Assembly (NCBI RefSeq): GCF_026013645.1
Contig: NZ_CP110224.1
Location: 1,302,001 to 1,366,000 of the forward strand
DNA length: 64,000 bases
Direction: 5' to 3'
DNA from: Virgibacillus natechei
GTDB taxonomy: Bacteria > Bacillota > Bacilli > Bacillales > Amphibacillaceae
The number at the start of each line of letters is the position of its first letter. Position 1 is the first letter of the stretch. The notes below the pieces were generated by a model that worked only from the letters and a program-made list of their open reading frames with translations, did no database searches and was not told where the DNA came from. Both the position numbers and the translations under genes were made by a program. Below are positions 7,416 through 13,914 of the stretch, one piece after another.

Positions 7416-7458
7416 GCAAACATGCACAAAAATGCTAGAGGCTTTTGTGCATGTTTGC
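7416..7458 (-). terminator. Sixteen-base stem overlapping the end of the PucR-type gene
   Basis: Perfect arms GCAAACATGCACAAAA (7416-7431) and TTTTGTGCATGTTTGC (7443-7458) with an 11-base loop. The stop codon of the minus-strand regulator is inside the loop, so its last codons form one arm. The T-tract afterwards is short (TATTTC). Confidence 0.75.
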
Positions 7459-8322
7459 TAGTAATGCTAAATAGACAACCATTGCCTGGTTAAATTGACG
7501 TATATCCACACCCGTCTTATCAATAAATTTATCTAATCTATATTGCAGGCTATTACGGTGCATGTATAACTCCTTTGCGGCAAGTGATACATTTAAATTA
7601 CATTCAATAAAGGTTTTAACTGTATGTAATAGTTCATCGTCTGCTGCTAGTTCTCTTAAAACAATTGTAATCATTTCATTTCGTAAACGCGCACCGGCTT
7701 GATCCACAACAATGGAGGCAAATGCATCAATATAGGTTATAACGGATTTATCGGAATAGGTGAAAGCCGTATTACCACTTTTTACAAAAGATATATAGTA
7801 TTGATCAATATTCTCTAGATTGTCGAAATAAGGGCCTACTAAAAAATTAATTTTCACATATAAATCACTCATTAATACATCAATAATCTGTTCATACGAA
7901 ATTGCGTCATCTTCGTGCAATGTTTTTTCTTCAATAATTACGCCTTCTGTTTCATTTTCCCATATAATAGGAACCGGTGTGGTGAAAAATACATCAAGTG
8001 CTTCTTTAAATGACTTTGGATCTATTTGATTTTTTTTAATGGAGAAATAGACAAATCGATAGGGGGTTACTGTTTTATTGTCAGAGCCATTTTTTATTCG
8101 CTTCTTCCAAATCTTTTCATCTTCTGTTTGCAAAGGAAAGTTTATATTATAGGGTGACAAAAAAGCGGCTAAGATCGATGTGTCTCTCTCCGTTAATTCA
8201 TTTTCATCGATACCTATAATTTTATTTTCTTCGACGTTAAACCATTTGTAATTCGTTAACCTATCATAGTCATCCCCGTATACAATCATTGATGGGAAAG
8301 CTTTTTTCAATTTTTTTAGCAT
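7435..8322 (-). CDS. PucR/CdaR-type helix-turn-helix regulator
   Basis: A 295-residue putative transcription regulator. The C-terminal 60 residues form the PucR-type HTH: ECNLNVSLAAKELYMHRNSL with QYRLDKFIDKTGVDI behind it. The N-terminal 230 residues have no recognisable ligand domain. Location next to msmX matches a remembered B. subtilis arrangement (yxkF), suggesting involvement in sugar uptake, but target and effector are unknown. The ATG at 8322 is followed by MLKKLKKAFPSM; the AAAGAGG-like sequence upstream is a fair ribosome binding site. Transcription ends in a hairpin that overlaps its last codons. Confidence 0.75.
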   Translation of the reverse strand: MLKKLKKAFPSMIVYGDDYDRLTNYKWFNVEENKIIGIDENELTERDTSILAAFLSPYNINFPLQTEDEKIWKKRIKNGSDNKTVTPYRFVYFSIKKNQIDPKSFKEALDVFFTTPVPIIWENETEGVIIEEKTLHEDDAISYEQIIDVLMSDLYVKINFLVGPYFDNLENIDQYYISFVKSGNTAFTYSDKSVITYIDAFASIVVDQAGARLRNEMITIVLRELAADDELLHTVKTFIECNLNVSLAAKELYMHRNSLQYRLDKFIDKTGVDIRQFNQAMVVYLALLANMHKSL

Positions 8323-8511
8323 AAAGAAAACCTCTTTTTATTCAGTTTAACAGACAGGAGTATACGCTTTCTGATCTGCGTCCTTTTATAATTATAGCAA
8401 TAATTTCGCTTTTGCAAAACTACTTTTATACAATAGTGTTTGCCGAAATGCTATACATGTCTCATTTCGTTTGTTATAGTTATTTCTAGAATAACTTAAG
8501 GAGGTAATTTC

Positions 8512-8871
8512 GTGCCAAATATTTATGATAGCGCGTATGAATTAGAAAAGGCAATTCGTGAGAGTGAAGAGTTCAAAGATCTAAAAACTGCATATGATGC
8601 GGTGATGGCTGATGAATCTGCCAAGCAAATGTTTGATAATTTCCGTGAGACGCAAATGACTTTACAGGAAAAACAAATGCAAGGACAAGAAATCACGGAA
8701 GAAGAGGTTCAAAAAGCCCAGCAAGTAGTAGAGCTTGTTCAACAGCATGGTGATATTTCTAAATTAATGGAACAAGAACAGCGCTTGAATACGGTAATTA
8801 ACGATGTTAGCCGTATTATTACAACACCATTGGAAGAGTTATATGGTAGTCCTGAGGAACAAACGGAATAG
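8512..8871 (+). CDS. yheA: YlbF/YmcA-family protein YheA (UPF0342)
   Basis: A 119-residue, highly charged, all-helical cytoplasmic protein matching remembered YheA of Bacilli (NIYDSAYELEKAIRESEEF, ending ITTPLEELYG). YlbF and YmcA of the same family act in a complex that tunes RNA decay and development, but YheA itself has no established role. Two long amphipathic helices are predicted. The start is GTG, directed by TAAGGAGG with ideal spacing; no ATG is nearby. It is monocistronic with a terminator, and it opens the stretch whose order matches B. subtilis yheA-yhaR. Confidence 0.9.
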   Translation: MPNIYDSAYELEKAIRESEEFKDLKTAYDAVMADESAKQMFDNFRETQMTLQEKQMQGQEITEEEVQKAQQVVELVQQHGDISKLMEQEQRLNTVINDVSRIITTPLEELYGSPEEQTE

Positions 8872-8881
8872 GTAGAAGGTA

Positions 8882-8919
8882 AAAAAACTCGTAAAATAAA
8901 AATTTGCGAGTTTTCTTTT
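8882..8919 (+). terminator. yheA terminator
   Basis: AAAACTCG / CGAGTTTT with a 15-base AT-rich loop, followed by CTTTT. Confidence 0.75.
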
Positions 8920-9045
8920 GCACTTTTTGCAGGATTATTCCCTATTATGCCGAATTACTAAAGAAGAATACATATAGAAAATTTGGCACTTATGCACTAG
9001 GAAAGCTTTACACGTTCCTATCTAATGAAAATGGGGGGCTTTTAT

Positions 9046-9816
9046 ATGAGTACGGTATTAGTAGAAAGTCAAAACAATATATCATATATTTATCTGAATC
9101 GTGCCGAGCGTTATAATGCAATAAACAAAGAAATGTTGGAAGAGTTGCTTAGAGTAGTGGAAACGGTTGAAAAAAATGAAGATAGCATTGTCATCTTAGC
9201 TGGAAAGGGAAAGGCTTTTTCTGCTGGTGGTGATGTTGGGATGATGAAGGACTTTGCAGATAGCGCTTTTTTTGATGGAATCATGAAAACGATTGAGCGA
9301 ATTGTTCTGAAATTATATATGATGCCAAAAATCGTTATTTCAGCTCTTCAGGGATCGGCAGCCGGGCTGGGGTTGAGTTTAGCTTTAACGGCAGATTATG
9401 TAATCGCGCAACGAGAATCGAAATTAGGGGTGCTATTTATGGGAATTGGCTTGGCTCCAGATGGAGGCGGACATTTCCTATTAAAAGAACGATTAGGTAT
9501 CCACCAAGCTAAACAATTTATATGGGGCATGAAACAAGTAGACGCCAGCCAGGCTAAGGAAATGGGACTTGTTGATATTATCACAGATAAACAAGTAATG
9601 GAAGAAGCAACGGAGGTAGGGAATAAGCTCTTAGCTACGCCATTAACAGCAGCTCTCAAAACAAAAGAAATGTACCATTCGACACAAAAAGAAACACTTA
9701 GATATTATCTGGAAGAAGAAGCGAAAACACAGTGGAAGCTGAGAAATACAGATGATCATCAGGAAGGTGTACAAGCATTTCTAGAGAAAAGAAAGCCTAA
9801 ATTTATAGGCAAATAG
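9046..9816 (+). CDS. yhaR: Enoyl-CoA hydratase/isomerase family protein
   Basis: A 256-residue crotonase-fold protein. The first oxyanion-hole segment is GKGKAFSAGGDVGMM (residues about 52-66) and the second ALQGSAAGLGLSLALTADYV (about 98-117). The second position normally occupied by catalytic Glu in hydratases lies in MGIGLAPDGGG, where Asp/Gly replace it, so the exact reaction is uncertain (hydratase, isomerase or another acyl-CoA reaction). The ATG at 9046 follows a GGGGGG ribosome binding site. Location after yheA matches B. subtilis yhaR. A shared terminator separates it from the convergent yhzD. Confidence 0.85.
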   Translation: MSTVLVESQNNISYIYLNRAERYNAINKEMLEELLRVVETVEKNEDSIVILAGKGKAFSAGGDVGMMKDFADSAFFDGIMKTIERIVLKLYMMPKIVISALQGSAAGLGLSLALTADYVIAQRESKLGVLFMGIGLAPDGGGHFLLKERLGIHQAKQFIWGMKQVDASQAKEMGLVDIITDKQVMEEATEVGNKLLATPLTAALKTKEMYHSTQKETLRYYLEEEAKTQWKLRNTDDHQEGVQAFLEKRKPKFIGK

Positions 9817-9904
9817 CTTTGAAACCCTTATACTTTGTTGTGCAAGTCTTCGGTTTTAACCAGTCCAGTGAGCGATAGAGATGTTTGCTTTCCTATTAAC
9901 TAAT

Positions 9905-9940
9905 AAAAGCGACTTCATGCGAAAAATGAAAGTCGCTTTT
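9905..9940. terminator. Bidirectional terminator between yhaR and yhzD
   Basis: AAAAGCGACTT / AAGTCGCTTTTT; A-rich on the left and T-rich on the right, placed between two convergent genes. Confidence 0.85.
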
Positions 9941-9947
9941 TGTCTCA

Positions 9948-10133
9948 TTATCTATGAAACAATATTAATTTAGCTTCTGGAGATACACAGCGATGGGTAT
10001 GTTCGCTGTATCCTTCTTCCTCCAGCCGTACTTGACCGATTTTTTTAGCTTCATCGTTATTTTCTGCAGTAAATGATTCATCGAGTAGCTTTTCACCAGA
10101 TTGAGCAAAGACAGTTAACGCATAGGTTCTCAT
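9948..10133 (-). CDS. yhzD: YhzD-like small protein
   Basis: A 61-residue protein of the YhzD family known from Bacilli. It begins MRTYALTVFAQSGEKLLDE and ends HRCVSPEAKLILFHR, both matching remembered homologues closely. It has an alternating beta-strand/helix pattern and no signal peptide. The function is unknown. The ATG follows GGGAGGT. It is convergent with yhaR and shares its terminator. Confidence 0.8.
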   Translation of the reverse strand: MRTYALTVFAQSGEKLLDESFTAENNDEAKKIGQVRLEEEGYSEHTHRCVSPEAKLILFHR

Positions 10134-10320
10134 GCAAATACCTCCCTAAATGTAAAAAAATAAAATATATTTTTGATTACGAATTCATCCTGTATTTATT
10201 GTACGCTAAACAGCTTAAATTAGAAAGTAATTATTTTTTAAATGTGAAACTATTAAAAATGAAAACATATAGTATTATTGTTGGCAGTTAAGAAAGTATA
10301 ACTACTTTTTTACTCCATAA

Positions 10321-10403
10321 GGCATCGGCCATTAAAGGCGGGCACTCCAAAGGGATTCTAACAAAGCAAAGAACGCTTTCTAAGAATCCCTTTAACCGAT
10401 GCC
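10321..10403 (+). repeat. Nested inverted repeat R5, copy 1
   Basis: Outer arms GGCATCGG (10321-10328) and CCGATGCC (10396-10403) enclose inner arms AAAGGGATTCT (10349-10359) and AGAATCCCTTT (10383-10393). The right half (AGCAAAGAAC...TTTCTAAGAATCCCTTTAAC) recurs at 50895-50935 upstream of addB. It lies directly before yhaQ; either a mobile foldback repeat or a leader structure. Confidence 0.7.
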
Positions 10404-10434
10404 AAGTTCTAATAGGGGGAAAGGGGAGAGAAAG

Positions 10435-11334
10435 TTGACGTTGAAAATCAAAGATGTAACGAAACGGTTTGGCAAACATACGGCAGTGGATCATCTTTCA
10501 CTTGAGATACCGGAAAAAGAAATGTTTGGAATCTTAGGTGGGAATGGGGCCGGGAAAACAACAACCTTCCGTATGATCTTAGGGTTATTGGACATTACAG
10601 AAGGGGAAATTTCCTGGAATGATGAGGCGATCGGCTATGATAAAAGTCATTTGATCGGTTACCTGCCAGAGGAAAGAGGACTTTACCCGAAGTTGAAGGT
10701 AAGGGATCAAATTATTTATCTCGGCAAATTACGAGGGATGCGTAAAAGTGAGGTGGTTACAGAATTAGAAGCATGGCTCAAGCGTTTTAAAGTGCCTGAA
10801 TACATGGATAAAAAAATAGAAGAATTATCGAAGGGAAATCAGCAAAAAATCCAATTTATTTCTGCAATTATTCATAAACCTAAACTACTAATCTTGGATG
10901 AGCCGTTTTCCGGGCTGGATCCGGTTAACGTAGAAATGCTGAAAGAAGCTGTTATTGATTTGAAAGAAAGAGGCACATCGATTGTATTCTCATCCCATCA
11001 AATGGAGCATGTGGAGGAATTATGTGAGCATTTATGCATTTTACATAAAGGCAAACCAGTTGTTCAGGGGACTCTAAGGGAGATAAAACAGTCTTATGGC
11101 AGGAAGAACTTAGTCATTCATGCAGCTATTCCGCTAGAATTTTTACGGGATTTTCCCGGTGTTGTTAGTTATAAAAAGGTAACCGAAGGCTGTGAGCTGC
11201 AAATTGAAAATGAAGATGTCTCTCAAGGAATTTTTAGGGAATTGCAGGGAAAAGGATTTGTTCGTAAATTTGAACTGGAAGAGCCTACCTTAAATGATAT
11301 TTTCATTGAGAAAGTAGGTGCTTCTTATGAATAA
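10435..11334 (+). CDS. yhaQ: ABC exporter ATPase (NatA/YhaQ type)
   Basis: A 299-residue ATPase of an ABC-2-type exporter, partner of YhaP. Walker A is GGNGAGKTT, the Q-loop precedes YLPEERGLYP, the signature is ELSKGNQQKIQF, Walker B LLILDEPFSGLD and the switch region SSHQMEHVEE. The YLPEERGLYP segment and C-terminal extension resemble NatA. The likely start is a TTG (MTLKIKDVTKRF) after GGGGAGAG. YhaQ overlaps yhaP by eight bases, so the two are coupled. Substrate is unknown; the NatAB family extrudes sodium in B. subtilis, which would suit a salt-tolerant organism, but that is inference. Confidence 0.9.
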   Translation: MTLKIKDVTKRFGKHTAVDHLSLEIPEKEMFGILGGNGAGKTTTFRMILGLLDITEGEISWNDEAIGYDKSHLIGYLPEERGLYPKLKVRDQIIYLGKLRGMRKSEVVTELEAWLKRFKVPEYMDKKIEELSKGNQQKIQFISAIIHKPKLLILDEPFSGLDPVNVEMLKEAVIDLKERGTSIVFSSHQMEHVEELCEHLCILHKGKPVVQGTLREIKQSYGRKNLVIHAAIPLEFLRDFPGVVSYKKVTEGCELQIENEDVSQGIFRELQGKGFVRKFELEEPTLNDIFIEKVGASYE

Positions 11335-12577
11335 ATTCTGGATCATACTGTCACATACGTTCATGACACGTGTGAAATCAAAAGCTTTTTTAATCAGTAC
11401 CATCATTACATTATTATTTATTGCTGGGGTCGCTAATATTCAAACAATCATGGATGCCTTTTCGGATGATGGTAGCGATCAAATTGCTGTAATAGACGAA
11501 TCGGATGAATTATTTGATCCTTTAAGTCAAAGTGTGGAACAATCAGATGAAAATATGGAACTTGTTCTATTCGATGGCTCTGAAGAAGAGGCGAAAACGG
11601 CTGTTCAAGAGGAAGAATATCAAGCATTACTGGTATTAGCATTAAATGAAAATCAATTACCTGAAAGCACCTATTACGCAGATGATATTTCTGGGGCCGG
11701 GGTTCAGACAGTTATTGAACAGCAGTTGCAGCAATTAAAAGTAGCACTTGCGACACAGCAGGCGGGTATTGACGCGGCCACGTTGGAGCAAATATATGCA
11801 CCAGTGACGTTTGAACCGATAGCACTGGATGAAACGGCTAAAACTTCTGAGGAGCTCAACCAAACGAGAGGAATTGTTTATATCATGCTGTTTGTGTTAT
11901 ACATGGCGATCATTATTTATGGGCAGATGATAGCAACTGATGTAGCAACGGAAAAGTCGTCAAGGGTTATGGAAATTCTCGTATCCAGTGCACCGCCTGT
12001 TACCCACATGTTTGCAAAGATTGCCGGCATAGCTCTACTAGGTTTAACCCAGGTCGGATTATTTGTTGGCGTCGGGTATGCATTGATTATGTCGAAACAA
12101 GAGGAATTGACGGGTGGTGTTTTTGAATATCTGGGAATTCAGGATGGCTCTGTTTCGGTATATATTTATGCATTAGTATTCTTTATACTGGGCTATTTCC
12201 TATATGCAACACTTGCTGCAATGCTTGGAGCGCTTGTCAGCAGAGTGGAAGATGCCAATCAAATGATGATGCCAATGATATTGTTAATTATGGTTGCATT
12301 TTTCATTGCGATGTTTGGCTTAAGTACGCCGGAGTCAAGTCTTGTAAAAATAACTTCTTTTATTCCGTTTTTTGCACCGATGATCATGTTTTTACGTGTC
12401 GGAATGCTGGATATTCCAGTATGGGAAGTCGCCTTATCCATTGGATTATTAGTAGCAACCATCGTACTTTTAGCTATAATTGGTGCTCGTATATACAAAG
12501 GTGGTGTCCTCATGTATGGGGGAACGAACTCTTTAAAGGATTTGAAAAAGGCGTTTACGTTATCGAAGAAAGAATAG
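11327..12577 (+). CDS. yhaP: ABC-2 exporter permease (NatB/YhaP type)
   Basis: A 416-residue membrane subunit. One N-terminal transmembrane helix (about residues 20-40) is followed by a large acidic extracytoplasmic domain (about 45-180), then five or six helices (about 185-400). EKSSRVMEILVSS is the family's cytoplasmic motif. It starts at the ATG after AGGTG inside the end of yhaQ, which indicates translational coupling. Together with YhaQ it forms a NatAB-like exporter. The acidic outer domain fits a saline habitat. A terminator follows. Confidence 0.88.
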   Translation: MNKFWIILSHTFMTRVKSKAFLISTIITLLFIAGVANIQTIMDAFSDDGSDQIAVIDESDELFDPLSQSVEQSDENMELVLFDGSEEEAKTAVQEEEYQALLVLALNENQLPESTYYADDISGAGVQTVIEQQLQQLKVALATQQAGIDAATLEQIYAPVTFEPIALDETAKTSEELNQTRGIVYIMLFVLYMAIIIYGQMIATDVATEKSSRVMEILVSSAPPVTHMFAKIAGIALLGLTQVGLFVGVGYALIMSKQEELTGGVFEYLGIQDGSVSVYIYALVFFILGYFLYATLAAMLGALVSRVEDANQMMMPMILLIMVAFFIAMFGLSTPESSLVKITSFIPFFAPMIMFLRVGMLDIPVWEVALSIGLLVATIVLLAIIGARIYKGGVLMYGGTNSLKDLKKAFTLSKKE

Positions 12578-12582
12578 ATTTT

Positions 12583-12612
12583 GAAAAAGGTCACTTTTCA
12601 AGTGGCCTTTTC
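12583..12612 (+). terminator. yhaQP terminator
   Basis: GAAAAAGGTCACTT / AAGTGGCCTTTTC with one G-T pair, six bases after the yhaP stop. Confidence 0.75.
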
Positions 12613-12675
12613 GACTTCGAACGTGCATTCGTAAACAGTTTTTGCTAAAATAGAGAGGAGAGTAGAGGTGTGAAA

Positions 12676-13902
12676 ATGACAAAGCAAATTTCTTTTCTCC
12701 ATGCAGCGGACCTGCATTTAGATAGCCCGTTTAGAGGATTAGCAGATACACCTGATCCTATTTTTCAGGAAATACTGGAAAGTACATTTGTTGCGCTTGA
12801 TCGTTTGGTACAAACAGCTTTGGATAAGGAAGTTGATTTTGTGTTAATGGCTGGTGATTTATTTGATAATGAAAAACAAAGTTTAAAGGCACAGGTTCGT
12901 CTGCGGCGAGCCTTTGAACAATTACAGCGACATAACATACAAGTCTACCTATCTTATGGAAATCATGATTACATAAATGGGAATATACATCCGGTTACTT
13001 ACCCTGATAATGTACATATTTTTCCAGATGAGAAAGTAAGACAATTTACATACGTTAAAGCAGATGGAACAGAGGCAGCTATTTATGGATTTAGTTATGA
13101 GAATCGCGGCGTATTAACAAACAAGACGGATGAATATGAGGTCATAAATTCATCTATTCCCTTCCATATTGCTATGCTGCACGGTAGTATTAAAAGTAAT
13201 ACAGAACATGATGTATATGCACCTTTTCAACTAAGTGATTTAACCAAGGGTAATTTTGATTACTGGGCACTCGGACATATTCATCAGCGGGAAATGTTAA
13301 AAGAAGACCCCCCAATTGTTTATCCTGGTAATATTCAAGGGCGCAATCGAAAAGAAACAGGGGAGAAGGGCTGTTATCATATTGTATTAACCGAAACAGA
13401 TAAAGAAATGTCCTTCATTCCCCTACAAGCAATTCAATTTCACTCATTAACCATTAATATTTCAGCCTGCGAAGAGCCTCATCAAGTTGAAAATAACATT
13501 CAATTCAGGATGAAAGAAATCATTTCTACAACGCCCATGCTGATCGACCTTACCCTTACTAGTGACAATCCACAAATCCAAGAATCGGAAAGTGGAAATT
13601 ACCTGGAGGATGTGATCGAACTTGTTAATGAAACATTCATTCATCAAATGAATTGGAACTTTATCTTTCGTTATTCAATTGAGACACATTTTTCAGCCCA
13701 TGATACAGATCTAGTTAAAGGGGAACATTTTATCGGAGAATTATTTCGTCATGCTGAAGATGTATCTATTCCGTCGTATGTGAAGGAATTGTATCAGCAA
13801 AAACAAGCGAGAAAATATCTTGATCCATTAACACAAGAAGAAGAGCAGTCCATTAAAACAGAAGCCCAGCAACTATTGCTTAATGCACTTCTGAAAGATT
13901 GA
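12676..13902 (+). CDS. yhaO: DNA repair metallophosphoesterase YhaO (SbcD-like)
   Basis: A 408-residue calcineurin-like nuclease of the SbcD/Mre11 type. Metal-binding motifs are in order: HAADLHLDSP, MAGDLFDNE, GNHDY, and the late LHGS and ALGHIHQRE. The protein works with the ATPase encoded just downstream (yhaN), like SbcD with SbcC. The start could be GTG at 12670 or ATG at 12676; I chose the ATG because homologues begin MTxxxxFLHAADLHLDSP and GAGGT precedes it. Intergenic distance to yhaN is 12 bases, so one operon. Activity on DNA ends is inferred from the family. Confidence 0.9.
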   Translation: MTKQISFLHAADLHLDSPFRGLADTPDPIFQEILESTFVALDRLVQTALDKEVDFVLMAGDLFDNEKQSLKAQVRLRRAFEQLQRHNIQVYLSYGNHDYINGNIHPVTYPDNVHIFPDEKVRQFTYVKADGTEAAIYGFSYENRGVLTNKTDEYEVINSSIPFHIAMLHGSIKSNTEHDVYAPFQLSDLTKGNFDYWALGHIHQREMLKEDPPIVYPGNIQGRNRKETGEKGCYHIVLTETDKEMSFIPLQAIQFHSLTINISACEEPHQVENNIQFRMKEIISTTPMLIDLTLTSDNPQIQESESGNYLEDVIELVNETFIHQMNWNFIFRYSIETHFSAHDTDLVKGEHFIGELFRHAEDVSIPSYVKELYQQKQARKYLDPLTQEEEQSIKTEAQQLLLNALLKD

Positions 13903-13914
13903 GGGGATAAGAAG

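Noticed and set aside
8904..9116. 70-codon frame between yheA and yhaR
   Set aside because: Starts in the yheA terminator and overlaps the start of yhaR in another frame; no ribosome binding site.
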